Assembly (NCBI GenBank): GCA_039908525.1 | Contig: JAMOAY010000026.1 | Location: 1 to 64,000 of the forward strand | DNA: 64,000 nucleotides | Reading direction: 5' to 3' | Origin: Magnetaquicoccus sp039908525 | GTDB lineage: Bacteria; Pseudomonadota; Magnetococcia; Magnetococcales; Magnetaquicoccaceae | In this document: positions 43,645 to 52,950 of the stretch, one piece after another | Position numbering within the stretch: position 1 is the stretch's first letter | Layout of the letters: every line of letters begins with the position of its first letter | Notes under the pieces: generated by a model | Databases searched by the model: none | Seen by the model: only the letters and a program-made list of their open reading frames with translations | What the model was told of the DNA's origin: nothing | Made by a program: the position numbers and the translations under genes

Positions 43645-44382
43645 TCATGGCTGTTTCGTCTCCTGCGCTCCGCCCGCCCGAAACTCCAACACCACACCCT
43701 GAATGGTGATCAGATAGCCGTTTTCCAGATTTTTCGGCTGGATCAACTTGCGATTGTTCAGCAGGACACCCGGCTCCGAAGGGGAGATGCTGTACACATC
43801 CCCCTGGCGGCGGATGACGGCGGCCACCGCCGGGGCGTTGGGGGAGGTCAGGCGCACATCCGCATAGCCGGCGCCGCCGATGAGGGTGGACTCGCCACTG
43901 AGGGTGTAGCGCTCCTGGGCCAGTTTGCCCTCCTGCACCACGAGGCTGCCCGGATGGGCCAGTGCCCGGCTGGTGGGGGCGTAGAGCAGGGTGGAGGCCT
44001 CGTCGGGCGGGATCTCCCACTCCATGGTGGAGCGCAGAAAGGTGTCAGAATCCTGGCTGCTCTTCGGGAGCGCGGCCATGGCCATGGCCAGGCTGTCATC
44101 CTCGATGAAGAGCAGGGTGTGCTTGCCGATGAGGATGGCATCCCCATCCCGCAGGGGCTGTTCCGTGATCCGCACACCCTGGAGGAAGGTGCCGTTGCTG
44201 CTCTGCAAATCCCGCAGACGAAAGCCCCCTCCGGCCTGGAGAATCTCGGCATGGTGGCGGGAGACGGCCAGGTTTTCGATGGGAATGTCGTTATCCGGTG
44301 TGCGGCCGATGGTGGTCGTCTCTTTGTGCAGGGTGACCTGCCTGCGCACCTGATCCTTGAATTTGACGATAACCTTCGCCAT
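43645..44382 (-). CDS. FHA-domain protein (two FHA-like domains)
   Basis: A 245-residue protein. The N-terminal FHA domain (about 4-90) is complete: TTIGRTPDNDI, NLAVSRHHAEI, RDLQSSNGTFLQG and DAILIGKHTLLF, with the phosphothreonine-contact residues. The C-terminal third (about 170-240) is a second, weaker FHA-like fold (LIGGAGYADVRL, LLNNRKLIQPKNLENGYLI). ATG 44382 is preferred to an upstream in-frame start at 44529, because the N-terminus then begins with the first beta strand of the domain. It is first in the minus-strand operon and divergent from tig. It could bind a phosphorylated target such as the 1596-residue protein; no kinase is encoded nearby. Confidence 0.88.
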   Translation of the reverse strand: MAKVIVKFKDQVRRQVTLHKETTTIGRTPDNDIPIENLAVSRHHAEILQAGGGFRLRDLQSSNGTFLQGVRITEQPLRDGDAILIGKHTLLFIEDDSLAMAMAALPKSSQDSDTFLRSTMEWEIPPDEASTLLYAPTSRALAHPGSLVVQEGKLAQERYTLSGESTLIGGAGYADVRLTSPNAPAVAAVIRRQGDVYSISPSEPGVLLNNRKLIQPKNLENGYLITIQGVVLEFRAGGAQETKQP

Positions 44383-44521
44383 GCCCTGCGCTCCCCTGTC
44401 AAAACGGTACTGTGTGCGGTCCCCCCGCCGTTGCAACCCTACCGAAGATGCCACTATAGCAGAAGATGTGCCACAGGGAAAAGAGCCCTCTCCATATCGT
44501 GGTGGTTCCCGTCGGGATATG

Positions 44522-44551
44522 TTGCGCATCGGGGATCAATGGGGGTAATAT
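44522..44551 (+). promoter_or_regulatory. Putative sigma-70 promoter of the tig-clpPX block
   Basis: TTGCGC (44522-44527), 18 bp spacer, TAATAT (44546-44551), about 31 bp upstream of the tig ATG, in the divergent region opposite the FHA gene. The -10 is good, the -35 moderate; by eye only. Confidence 0.4.
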
Positions 44552-44582
44552 GCCCTTTTCAACCGAGCATGAGTGGAGATCC

Positions 44583-45911
44583 ATGGACGTCACCGTTAAA
44601 GAAACCGCCCAGTTTGATCGGGAGCTGACCGTTTGCATCGCCGCCGAGCAGGTGACTGCCCTGCTGGACCAGGAGCTGGCCCGCCTGGCCAAGAGCGCCC
44701 GCCTGCCCGGCTTTCGTCCGGGAAAGATCCCGAAAGCGGTGCTGGAAAACCGTTTTCACGATCAGTTGTCACAGACCGTCGTGGAGCAGTTGATCCGCGA
44801 CAGTTACCCGGAGAGTCTGACCCGTCAAGGGCTGCAGCCGGTGGATCACGAACCCCGGCTCACGCTGGAACGTCTGAAACGGGGCCAACCCTTCACCTAC
44901 ACGGCCCACTTCCAGGTCTATCCGCAGGTGGAACCCAAGGGTTACAGCGGCCTGACCTTGACCCACCGCACGGCGGAGGTCACCGCGGCCGATGTGGACG
45001 CTGTGCTGCTGCAGTTGCGCACCGAGCGTGGCCGTTTCGTGGTGGAGGAGGGGCGTCAGGCGGCCATGGGGGACCAGTTGTTGCTGGACTATGACGGCAG
45101 CATCGACGGCGAGCGGTTTGCCGGGGGGCAGAACAGCGACCATCTGCTCGAACTGGGGCAGAAACGGTTCATCGACACCTTTGAAGAGCAGTTGGTGGGC
45201 TGCGTCGCCGGGGAGGAGCGGCAGGTCAAGGTCCGTTTCCCCGAGCAGTACCGGGTGACGGAACTGGCGGGCAAAGAGGCGCTGTTCGATTGCACGGTCC
45301 ACGAGGTGCGGGTCCGGCAGCTGCCTCCGGAGGATGATGCCCTGGCCGCTCTGGCCGGCATGAAAGAGGGTGGCCTGGCGGAACTGCGCAATGAGATTGA
45401 ACAGACCCTGCGTGCGCAGGCCGAGAAGGAGAGCAAACAGCAGCTGAAAAAAGCCATTCTGGACCAGTTGCTGGCCGCCAACACCCTGGACCTGCCCAGC
45501 CGTCTGGTGGAGCGGGAGGCGCGCAACATGCTGGCGCAGGCCAAGCACGAATACCAGCGCCAGGGGCTCTCCCTGCCCGACCTGGGCATCGATGAGGCCC
45601 GCCTGATCGATCAGTTTACCGAACAGGCCCGGGAACGGGTCACCCTGGGGTTGCTGCTGGCAGAGATCGCCGAACAGGAAAAACTGGAGGCCGACGAGGT
45701 GGCGGTGGAGGCCCGTCTGGTGGAGGTGAGCGCCGCGTACGGCGAACGGGCCAGTTCCATGAGGAAATGGGTCCGGGAGAGCGATGAGCGCATGGACGCC
45801 TTGCGCTCCTCGGTGCTGGAGCAGCAGGTGATCGACTGGATCCGTCACCACAGCACCGTGACCGAGACCTCCTGCAGCTTTGACGAACTGATGGGCAAGG
45901 AGACCGCGTGA
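44583..45911 (+). CDS. tig: Trigger factor (ribosome-associated chaperone)
   Basis: A 442-residue trigger factor that binds nascent chains at the ribosome exit and has peptidyl-prolyl isomerase activity. The ribosome-binding domain has the signature PGFRPGKIP (in SARLPGFRPGKIPKAVLENR), the FKBP-type domain begins at MGDQLLLDYDGSIDGE and runs through VTELAGKEALFDCTV, and the C-terminal helical arms follow. Start 44583 has GGAG 6 bp upstream; the in-frame ATG at 44466 would add an unrelated leader. clpP and clpX follow in the usual order, a conserved proteostasis block. Confidence 0.96.
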   Translation: MDVTVKETAQFDRELTVCIAAEQVTALLDQELARLAKSARLPGFRPGKIPKAVLENRFHDQLSQTVVEQLIRDSYPESLTRQGLQPVDHEPRLTLERLKRGQPFTYTAHFQVYPQVEPKGYSGLTLTHRTAEVTAADVDAVLLQLRTERGRFVVEEGRQAAMGDQLLLDYDGSIDGERFAGGQNSDHLLELGQKRFIDTFEEQLVGCVAGEERQVKVRFPEQYRVTELAGKEALFDCTVHEVRVRQLPPEDDALAALAGMKEGGLAELRNEIEQTLRAQAEKESKQQLKKAILDQLLAANTLDLPSRLVEREARNMLAQAKHEYQRQGLSLPDLGIDEARLIDQFTEQARERVTLGLLLAEIAEQEKLEADEVAVEARLVEVSAAYGERASSMRKWVRESDERMDALRSSVLEQQVIDWIRHHSTVTETSCSFDELMGKETA

Positions 45912-46011
45912 GACAGGTGGGTGGCCGGGAGATGAGTGGTACGGTTTGTGCGTCCAAAAACCAACTGCACGGTGGCTGGTCACGGTGCGCTTCAGGGAAG
46001 GGGTGTTCTGC

Positions 46012-46629
46012 ATGAGTATGGTGCCCATGGTGGTGGAGACCACCAATCGCGGCGAGCGGGCGTATGATATCTACTCCCGGTTGCTCAAGGAGCGGGTCAT
46101 TTTTCTGGTCGGTCCGATCGACGACCACACGGCCAACGCGATCATCGCCCAGTTGCTGTTTCTGGAATCGGAAAATCCCGAGAAGGATATCCACCTTTAC
46201 ATCAATTCACCCGGTGGCCATGTCACCTCCGGTCTGGCCATTTACGACACCATGCAGTTTGTGCGCCCCGATGTCAGCACCCTGTGTGTGGGTCAGGCCT
46301 CCAGCATGGGCGCGGTCCTGTTGGCGGCGGGCGCCAAGGGCAAGCGGTTGGTGTTGCCCAACTCCCGGGTAATGATTCACCAACCCCTGGGCGGGGTCCA
46401 GGGCCAATCCACCGAGATCCAGATCCAGGCCCGGGAGATCTCCCGCATGCGGGATCGTCTGAATGTCATCCTGGCCCATCACACCGGTCAGGGGTTGCGG
46501 CGCATCGCCCGGGATACGGAACGGGACTTTTTCTTGTCGGCCAGCGAAGCCTGTGCCTACGGCCTGGTGGACAAGGTGCTTGAAAAGCGCGCCGTCGAGA
46601 ACGAGGAAGAGATTACGCCAGCCCACTGA
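46012..46629 (+). CDS. clpP: ClpP protease proteolytic subunit
   Basis: A 205-residue serine protease that forms the tetradecameric chamber fed by ClpX or ClpA. The catalytic triad is visible: Ser98 in GQASSMG, His123 in MIHQPLGG, Asp172 in DTERDFFLS. MVPMVVETTNRGERAYDIYSR is the classic mature N-terminus, so about the first 4 residues may be a short propeptide. AAGGGG lies about 9 bp before ATG 46012; ATG 46018 or 46024 are alternatives. It lies 100 bp after tig and 16 bp before clpX. Confidence 0.97.
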   Translation: MSMVPMVVETTNRGERAYDIYSRLLKERVIFLVGPIDDHTANAIIAQLLFLESENPEKDIHLYINSPGGHVTSGLAIYDTMQFVRPDVSTLCVGQASSMGAVLLAAGAKGKRLVLPNSRVMIHQPLGGVQGQSTEIQIQAREISRMRDRLNVILAHHTGQGLRRIARDTERDFFLSASEACAYGLVDKVLEKRAVENEEEITPAH

Positions 46630-46645
46630 TGGGGAGTCGCACGCC

Positions 46646-47911
46646 ATGGCAAAAAAAGTGACGGGAACAGGCAGTGTGTTGCACTGTTCGTTTTGCGGCA
46701 AAAATCAGCATGAAGTGCGCAAGCTGATCGCCGGTCCTTCGGTGTTCATCTGCAACGAGTGCATCGATCTGTGCCGGGATATCATCAAGGAAGAGCGGGA
46801 GGAGAAGACAGGCCGCAAGCAGGGCGGGGTGCCGACCCCCATGGAGATCAAGAGCATCCTGGATGAGTATGTCATCGGTCAGGAACGGGCCAAGAAGGTG
46901 CTCTCGGTCGCCGTCTACAACCACTACAAACGGTTGACGGCGGAAAACAGCCTGGATGGCGGGGTGGAGATCGCCAAGAGCAACATCCTGTTGATCGGCC
47001 CCACCGGTTCCGGCAAGACCCTTCTGGCGCAGACCCTGGCCCGCATCCTGGACGTTCCCTTCACCATCGCCGATGCCACCACCCTGACCGAGGCCGGTTA
47101 TGTCGGCGAGGATGTGGAGAACATCCTGCTGCGCCTGTTGCAGGCGGCGGAAAACGATGTGGAGAAGGCGCAACGGGGCATCGTTTTTATCGACGAGATC
47201 GACAAAATTGCCCGCAAGTCGGAAAATCCTTCCATCACCCGGGATGTCTCCGGCGAAGGGGTGCAGCAGGCCCTGCTGAAAATCATCGAGGGCACGGTCG
47301 CCAACGTGCCCCCGCAGGGGGGGCGCAAGCATCCCCAGCAGGAGTATCTGCAGGTGGATACCACCAACATCCTGGTCATCTGCGGCGGGGCCTTCAACGG
47401 CCTGGAGAAGGTGATCGAGCGCCGTTCCAACAAACACCAGGGTATCGGTTTCACCTCCGAGATCAAGAAATCCTCGGACAAGGATCGTCTGAACGAGCTG
47501 CTCGCCCTGCTGGAACCGGAAGATCTGCTGCAGTTCGGCCTGATCCCGGAGTTTGTCGGTCGTCTGCCGGTGGTGGCCACCCTGGAGGAGTTGGATGAGG
47601 ATGCCCTGATCCGCATCCTTCGCGAGCCGAAAAACGCCCTTCTGAAACAGTATCAGCGTCTGTTCGAGCTGGAGGATGTCAGCCTGACCTTTACCGAGGA
47701 GGCGGTGCGGGCGGTGGCCACCAAGGCGGTCAAGCGCAAGATCGGCGCGCGCGGTTTGCGGGCCATCCTGGAGAGTGTCCTGCTGGATGTCATGTATGAT
47801 ATTCCCTCACAGCCGACGGTGCAGGAGGTGGTCATCAACAAGGAGGCCATCGACAACGATGGCGCACCCCTGCTGATCTATGAAGATTTGCCCATGGAAG
47901 CCAATGGGTGA
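46646..47911 (+). CDS. clpX: ClpX ATPase, unfoldase of ClpXP
   Basis: A 421-residue AAA+ protein that unfolds substrates for ClpP. The N-terminal C4 zinc domain has Cys14, Cys17, Cys36 and Cys39. Walker A GPTGSGKT (118-125), Walker B IVFIDEIDK, the pore loop GYVGED, the ClpP-contact IGF loop in HQGIGFTSE and sensor 2 in GARGLRAILE are all present. GGGGAG lies about 12 bp upstream of ATG 46646. Co-transcribed with clpP; lon follows after 127 bp. Confidence 0.98.
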   Translation: MAKKVTGTGSVLHCSFCGKNQHEVRKLIAGPSVFICNECIDLCRDIIKEEREEKTGRKQGGVPTPMEIKSILDEYVIGQERAKKVLSVAVYNHYKRLTAENSLDGGVEIAKSNILLIGPTGSGKTLLAQTLARILDVPFTIADATTLTEAGYVGEDVENILLRLLQAAENDVEKAQRGIVFIDEIDKIARKSENPSITRDVSGEGVQQALLKIIEGTVANVPPQGGRKHPQQEYLQVDTTNILVICGGAFNGLEKVIERRSNKHQGIGFTSEIKKSSDKDRLNELLALLEPEDLLQFGLIPEFVGRLPVVATLEELDEDALIRILREPKNALLKQYQRLFELEDVSLTFTEEAVRAVATKAVKRKIGARGLRAILESVLLDVMYDIPSQPTVQEVVINKEAIDNDGAPLLIYEDLPMEANG

Positions 47912-48038
47912 GCGGTTGTGGCACAGATCGGATCGGATGGCGGGCATGGAGGCGGCCCTCCGGCCATGGTCGCGGGGGTTGCCTCGTGTTCGCCCCTTTT
48001 TTTTAAAATCGTTTTGACCGACAAAGGATCCTCATGGC

Positions 48039-50492
48039 ATGGCCATCCATACGCTAGACGGCGGGCTTTCCGGTGGTTTGCTGCGCATCCCCGTGCTGCC
48101 TCTGCGGGATATCGTGGTTTTTCCCCACATGATCGTCCCCCTGTTTGTAGGCCGGCAGCGCTCCATTCGTGCCCTGGAGGCGATTTCGTCCCAGTCGGAG
48201 CAGCGGCGCATCCTGCTGGTGACCCAGAAGGATGCCTCCACCGATGAACCGGGGGAGGAGGATATCAGCAGCGTTGGCGTGGAGGGGGTGATTCTGCAGG
48301 TTCTGAAACTGCCGGACAATACCGTCAAGGTGTTGGTGGAGGGGGGGCAGCGGGTGCGCATCCGCCGGTATGTGCAGAGGGATCCCTGTTTTATTGTCGA
48401 AGCCACCCTCATGGAGGAGGATCCGTACGATCGCACCGAGGCATTGGCCCTGATGCGCACCATCGTCCGCCAGTTTGATGCCTATTCCAAGATCAACAAA
48501 CGCATTGTGCCGGAGGTGCTGGCAACCCTGCAGAGCACGGAGGAGCCGGAGCAGTTGGCCGATTTTGTCGCCCCCCACGTGGCGATGAAGGTGACGGACC
48601 GGCAGGCGCTGCTGGAGATGCCCTCGGTGCTGGAGCGCCTGGAGCGGTTGCTGCTGGCCATGGAGCAGGAGCTGGATGTTTTCCAGGTGGAAAAACGGGT
48701 GCGGGGCCGGGTCAAGCGGCAGATGGAGAAGAGCCACCGCGACTACTATCTGAACGAGCAGATGAAGGCCATCCAGAAGGAGTTGGGCGAACGGGGGGAC
48801 GAGAAGGAGGAGTTGGCCGAACTGGCGGAGAGGATCGAGGCCGCACAACTCTCCGAGGAGGCCCACAAAAAGGCCATCTCCGAACTGAAAAAGTTGCGCC
48901 AGATGGCCCCCATGTCCGCCGAGTCGACGGTGGTGCGCAACTACATCGACTGGCTGGTCTGCCTGCCCTGGGGCCAGTTGACCGAGATGACCCACGACCT
49001 GGCCCGGGCCGAGGCGATCCTGGCCGAGGACCACTGGGGGCTGGACAAGGTCAAGGAGCGCATTGTCGAGCAGTTGGCGGTCCAGCAGAAGGTGCAGAAG
49101 GTCAAGGGGCCGATCCTCTGTCTGGTGGGTCCGCCGGGGGTGGGCAAGACTTCTCTGGCCAAATCGATTGCCCGGGCCGCCGGGCGGGACTATGTGCGCA
49201 TCTCTCTGGGGGGCATCCGGGACGAGGCGGAGATCCGTGGCCACCGGCGCACCTACATCGGCTCCCTGCCGGGCAAGATCATCCAGTCCATGAAAAAGGC
49301 GGGCAGCAACAACCCGCTGTTTTTGCTGGACGAGATCGACAAGGTGGGCTCCGACTTTCGCGGGGATCCGTCGTCGGCCCTGTTGGAGGTTCTGGACCCG
49401 GAGCAGAATGTGGCCTTCAACGACCACTATCTGGAGGTCGATTATGACCTTTCCAAGGTGATGTTCATCACCACGGCCAACAGTCTCAACATCCCCCGTC
49501 CCCTGCTGGACCGCATGGAGGTGATCCGTCTGGCGGGCTATACGGAGCAGGAGAAGATCCGCATCGCCAACGACTATCTGATTCCCCGGCAGATGGAGGC
49601 CCACGGTCTGGACAAGACGGAGTTTGCCCTCGCCGAGCAGGGGTTGGTGGAGATCATCCGCTACTATACCCGCGAGGCGGGGGTGCGCAATCTGGATCGG
49701 GAGATTGCCAGCCTGTGCCGCAAGACGGCGCGGGCCCTTCTCTCCGGCAAGGTTCGTGGCCGGCTGGTGGTCACCCCCAAACGGCTGGAGAAGCATCTTG
49801 GCGTGCGCCGGCACCGTTTCGGCCTGACCGAGGACACGGATCTGATCGGGGTCACCACCGGTTTGGCCTGGACCGAGGTGGGGGGGGAGATCCTCACCAT
49901 TGAGGGTACCCTGATCGACGGCAAGGGCAAACTGACGATCACCGGCAAACTGGGGGATGTGATGCAGGAGTCGGCCCAGGCGGCGATGACCTATGTACGC
50001 TCCCGGGCCAAGGAGTGGGGGCTGGTGGAGGAAGAGTTTTTCCAGAAACACGACATCCATATCCACGTGCCGGAGGGGGCGACACCCAAGGATGGACCGT
50101 CGGCGGGCATCGCCATGTGTGTGACCCTGGTGAGCGCCCTGCTGGGCATCCCGGTGCGGCGTGATGTGGCGATGACCGGGGAGATCACCCTTCGTGGCCG
50201 GGTTCTGGTGATCGGGGGGTTGAAGGAGAAGCTGCTGGCCGCCCACCGTTCCGGGGTCAAACATGTGCTGATTCCCAGCGAGAATGTCAAGGATCTCAAA
50301 GAGGTTCCCCAGAGCATTCTCCGGGATCTGGAGATCCATCCGGTCAACCATCTGGACGAGGTGTTGCGTCTGGCGCTGACCAAACCCTTGCAGTCGCTGC
50401 CCGCAGAGCCGTTGTTGCCGGTCGAGCCGTCTGTTCTGGCCAGCCGTGACGGCCTGCTGCCGGTGGGGGAGTCTCCGGCGGTGACCCATTGA
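48039..50492 (+). CDS. lon: Lon protease
   Basis: An 817-residue ATP-dependent Lon protease that degrades misfolded and regulatory proteins. The N-terminal LON domain starts RIPVLPLRDIVVFPHMIVPLF, the coiled helices follow, the AAA+ core has Walker A GPPGVGKT and LLDEIDK, and the protease domain has the Ser688 (PKDGPSAG) and Lys731 (LKEKLLA) dyad. The C-terminus is extended by about 30 Pro/Leu-rich residues after the usual end. AAGGA lies about 10 bp before ATG 48039; an ATG 5 bp upstream is out of frame. Confidence 0.98.
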   Translation: MAIHTLDGGLSGGLLRIPVLPLRDIVVFPHMIVPLFVGRQRSIRALEAISSQSEQRRILLVTQKDASTDEPGEEDISSVGVEGVILQVLKLPDNTVKVLVEGGQRVRIRRYVQRDPCFIVEATLMEEDPYDRTEALALMRTIVRQFDAYSKINKRIVPEVLATLQSTEEPEQLADFVAPHVAMKVTDRQALLEMPSVLERLERLLLAMEQELDVFQVEKRVRGRVKRQMEKSHRDYYLNEQMKAIQKELGERGDEKEELAELAERIEAAQLSEEAHKKAISELKKLRQMAPMSAESTVVRNYIDWLVCLPWGQLTEMTHDLARAEAILAEDHWGLDKVKERIVEQLAVQQKVQKVKGPILCLVGPPGVGKTSLAKSIARAAGRDYVRISLGGIRDEAEIRGHRRTYIGSLPGKIIQSMKKAGSNNPLFLLDEIDKVGSDFRGDPSSALLEVLDPEQNVAFNDHYLEVDYDLSKVMFITTANSLNIPRPLLDRMEVIRLAGYTEQEKIRIANDYLIPRQMEAHGLDKTEFALAEQGLVEIIRYYTREAGVRNLDREIASLCRKTARALLSGKVRGRLVVTPKRLEKHLGVRRHRFGLTEDTDLIGVTTGLAWTEVGGEILTIEGTLIDGKGKLTITGKLGDVMQESAQAAMTYVRSRAKEWGLVEEEFFQKHDIHIHVPEGATPKDGPSAGIAMCVTLVSALLGIPVRRDVAMTGEITLRGRVLVIGGLKEKLLAAHRSGVKHVLIPSENVKDLKEVPQSILRDLEIHPVNHLDEVLRLALTKPLQSLPAEPLLPVEPSVLASRDGLLPVGESPAVTH

Positions 50493-50611
50493 GATGGGTC
50501 TAAAAATTATTGAAAAAAAAGGTGGAGGGGATCTGGGTGGCCGAAGCAGGGATCAAGGCCCGCTTTGATCGACCCCCCCTTTGTGTGGAACCAGACAGGA
50601 GTAACCGGATC

Positions 50612-51298
50612 GTGGCGATTTTTTTGGATACGGGCAAGATCGACGAGATTGAGAAATACCGCAAGATGGGCATCATCCGCGGTGTCACCACCAATCCGAC
50701 CATCCTGTTGCGCAGCGGTGTGAAGGGTGGCATGCGGGGCATCGAACAGCGGACGATCGAGATTGCGCGCTTGATTCACCCGCTGCCGTTGTCGGTGGAG
50801 GTGACCACCAACGATCGCCAGGGCATGATCGAGGAGGCCAAGTTGTTGGCGGGTCTGGCGGACAACATCAATGTCAAGATCACCATTCATGGCCCGGACG
50901 GGGAGATGGAAAACCTGGAGGTGATCCACGAACTGGAGAATGTGCACGACGTGCGGGTCAATGTGACGGCGATGATGAGCGCCCAGCAGTGCCTGCTGGC
51001 AGCCATGGCGGGCGCCACCTATGTCTCCCTGTTTGGGGGGCGGGTCAACAACATGGGCTACAACGCCTGTGACGAGATCACCCGTCTGCGCGACCTCCTG
51101 GACAGCCTGCAGCTGCCGGCCCGGATCATCATTGGTTCCACCCGGGAGGTGTTGAATATCGTGGAGTGGCTGTCGGCCGGGGCCCATATCGTCACCTGTA
51201 CGCCGGGCCTGATCGAGGGGATGATCGTCCATCCCTACAGCAAGGAGACGGTGCGCATGTTTCTGGAAGATGCCGCGCAGTTGAAAAAGCTGCTGTGA
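50612..51298 (+). CDS. Transaldolase / fructose-6-phosphate aldolase family protein
   Basis: A 228-residue TIM-barrel enzyme of the small transaldolase (TalC/FSA) family. The N-terminal IFLDTGKIDEIEKYR and GVTTNPTIL and the Schiff-base lysine in NVKITIHG (Lys89) are recognisable; ATYVSLFGGRVNNMG contributes further active-site residues. The start is GTG 50612, with AGGAG about 10 bp upstream; an ATG at 50510 would add 34 unrelated residues. Small transaldolases move a three-carbon unit, supplying or consuming sedoheptulose 7-phosphate. Together with the split transketolase downstream this could feed the heptose-type genes at 61649-63871. It overlaps the next gene by TGATG. Confidence 0.85.
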   Translation: MAIFLDTGKIDEIEKYRKMGIIRGVTTNPTILLRSGVKGGMRGIEQRTIEIARLIHPLPLSVEVTTNDRQGMIEEAKLLAGLADNINVKITIHGPDGEMENLEVIHELENVHDVRVNVTAMMSAQQCLLAAMAGATYVSLFGGRVNNMGYNACDEITRLRDLLDSLQLPARIIIGSTREVLNIVEWLSAGAHIVTCTPGLIEGMIVHPYSKETVRMFLEDAAQLKKLL

Positions 51299-51861
51299 TG
51301 CAACAGCGGGCCATCTTTCTGGACCGGGATGGTGTTTTGTGCCGTTCTTTGGTGCGGGATGGCAAGGGATACGCGCCACGCAGCCTGGCCGAGTTTGCCA
51401 TCTATCCCGAGGCGCCGACGGCGGTGGGGTTGTTGAAAGCGGCAGGTTTCCAGATTGTTGTGGTGACCAACCAGCCGGATATCGGGCACGGTCTGGTGAC
51501 GGAGGTCTGTGTGGCGTCGATGCATCAGCGACTGCAGGCGGCCATGCCGATTGATCTCATCCTCACCTGCCCCCACCGGCAGGAGGAGGGGTGTGGCTGC
51601 CGCAAGCCCAGGCCGGGTCTGTTGGAAGAGGCGGTTCGGCGACTCTCCATCGATGCGGGGCGCTCCTTCATGGTGGGCGACCGCTCCAGTGATGTGGTGG
51701 CCGGTCAGGCGCTGGGGTGTGTGACTCTGTTCATCGACCGTCACTACCGGGAGCCGTTGACGGTGGTACCGGATGGTCGCGTGGCCTCTGTCTGGCATGC
51801 GGCGCAGTGGATTGTGGCGCGTTGTTCGTTTGCATCTTCACGACCGCCACCCTTTTTATGA
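51298..51861 (+). CDS. HAD-family GmhB-like sugar bisphosphate phosphatase
   Basis: A 187-residue haloacid dehalogenase-family phosphatase like GmhB (D-glycero-D-manno-heptose 1,7-bisphosphate 7-phosphatase). FLDRDGVL carries the nucleophile and acid Asp, VVTNQPDIGHG is motif II-like, the zinc-loop residues are CPHRQEEGCGC and KPRPGLLEEA, and MVGDRSSDVVAG is the final motif. The overlap with the preceding aldolase gene is TGATG, so they are coupled. Phosphatase specificity is not decided by sequence alone, but heptose genes downstream make GmhB function likely. Confidence 0.85.
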   Translation: MQQRAIFLDRDGVLCRSLVRDGKGYAPRSLAEFAIYPEAPTAVGLLKAAGFQIVVVTNQPDIGHGLVTEVCVASMHQRLQAAMPIDLILTCPHRQEEGCGCRKPRPGLLEEAVRRLSIDAGRSFMVGDRSSDVVAGQALGCVTLFIDRHYREPLTVVPDGRVASVWHAAQWIVARCSFASSRPPPFL

Positions 51862-52116
51862 CATGTTCCTGCGGGAGCCTATCACATGAGCAGGGGGAGT
51901 GTGCTCTACGGTGTTCCCGTCGCGGGGAGGTGGGCTGTTTGGGGTTTCTTGACGACAACTCCACAGTCTGGCAGAATCGCCAAGCACTGGTTGTCGCCAC
52001 CCCTCCGCCCTTCTTTGATTTTGATAGTTTTTAAACCATGGCGGGTCCAGGGTCGAACTCCCCGCTGCTTGTCGCAAATTTTCCCACTCCTGTCATTGTG
52101 AGTTGATCCGAACCCC
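51862..52116 (+). other. 255 bp intergenic region before the transketolase genes
   Basis: Holds the promoter candidate above. I see no gene and no strong terminator. The transketolase A gene may therefore start a separate transcript from the aldolase-GmhB pair. Confidence 0.5.
51949..51977 (+). promoter_or_regulatory. Putative sigma-70 promoter for the split transketolase genes
   Basis: TTGACG (51949-51954), 17 bp spacer, CAGAAT (51972-51977), about 140 bp upstream of the transketolase A start. A strong -35 with a fair -10; by eye only. Confidence 0.4.
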
Positions 52117-52950
52117 ATGAATTTCATTCCCGATCGTTTTGATCTCATGGCCTCCCGGGCGCGCTGTCGGCGCATGCGCCGGCGGATTGTGGGTCTGGCC
52201 CGCCGTTTGACGGCGCTGCATATCGGCGGCGCCTTTTCCTGTTTGGAGATGGTGGATACCTTGTACCACGGTCTGATGCGTCGCGAGGAGGACGGTCGTT
52301 TCCGGGACAGTTTCATCCTCTCCAAGGGTCACGGGGCCATGGCGCAGTATGCCGCCCTGGAAGAGCTGCACATCCTCCGACCGGCGGATCTGGATGGCTA
52401 CTGCAGTGCGGGGGGGCGGCTGGGCACCCACCCGGACCGGGGGCTTCCGGGTATCGAGGCCTCCACCGGTTCTTTGGGTCACGGACTGGGCATGGGTGGG
52501 GGGATGGCGTTGCACGACAAGGTGTTCCACGAGGATCGGGTCACCTATGTGGTGATGAGCGATGGTGAACTCCAGGAAGGGTCGGTTTGGGAGATGTTTT
52601 TGCAGGCCCCGGCCCTGGGTTTGCACAATCTGGTGGCCTTTGTGGACTACAACAACCTGCAATCCATGGGCTTTACCTCCGACACCCATCCCAATTTTTA
52701 TCCCATCAAAGAGAAGGTGGCTGCCTTTGGCTGGGAGGTGGTGGAGCTGGATGGTCATGATCAATCCGCCATTTTCGAGGCTGTCTCTTCCCGCAGTGGC
52801 CGGGCCCCATTTTTTGTGGTGGGCAGAACCATCAAGGGCAGGGGGGTCAGCTATATGGAGAACCAGCCCTTGTGGCACTACCGCTCCCCCAACGAGGCAG
52901 AATACCAGCAAGCCATGGCGGAGTTGGCCGATCCGGGAGCAGAGGCATGA
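52117..52950 (+). CDS. Transketolase, N-terminal (thiamine diphosphate) subunit
   Basis: A 277-residue protein matching only the N-terminal half of transketolase. The TPP motif is VMSDGELQEGSVWE through FVDYNN, with FILSKGHGAMAQYA and GRLGTHPDRGLPGIEASTGSLGHG typical of the split form. It binds the pyrophosphate and Mg2+ end of the cofactor; the C-terminal half is encoded by the next gene (ATGA overlap at 52947-52950). Split transketolases are common in amino-sugar and surface glycan clusters, where they make unusual sugar precursors. No convincing ribosome site precedes the ATG. Confidence 0.92.
   Translation: MNFIPDRFDLMASRARCRRMRRRIVGLARRLTALHIGGAFSCLEMVDTLYHGLMRREEDGRFRDSFILSKGHGAMAQYAALEELHILRPADLDGYCSAGGRLGTHPDRGLPGIEASTGSLGHGLGMGGGMALHDKVFHEDRVTYVVMSDGELQEGSVWEMFLQAPALGLHNLVAFVDYNNLQSMGFTSDTHPNFYPIKEKVAAFGWEVVELDGHDQSAIFEAVSSRSGRAPFFVVGRTIKGRGVSYMENQPLWHYRSPNEAEYQQAMAELADPGAEA

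Noticed and set aside
39303..43709. Long plus-strand open frame (about 1468 codons) opposite the 1596-residue gene
   Set aside because: Composition and lack of motifs indicate a shadow; the minus-strand frame has membrane helices, a PilZ-like end and coupled neighbours.
48054..50489. Minus-strand open frame of 811 codons opposite lon
   Set aside because: Histidine/glutamine/leucine-rich shadow; lon is unambiguous.
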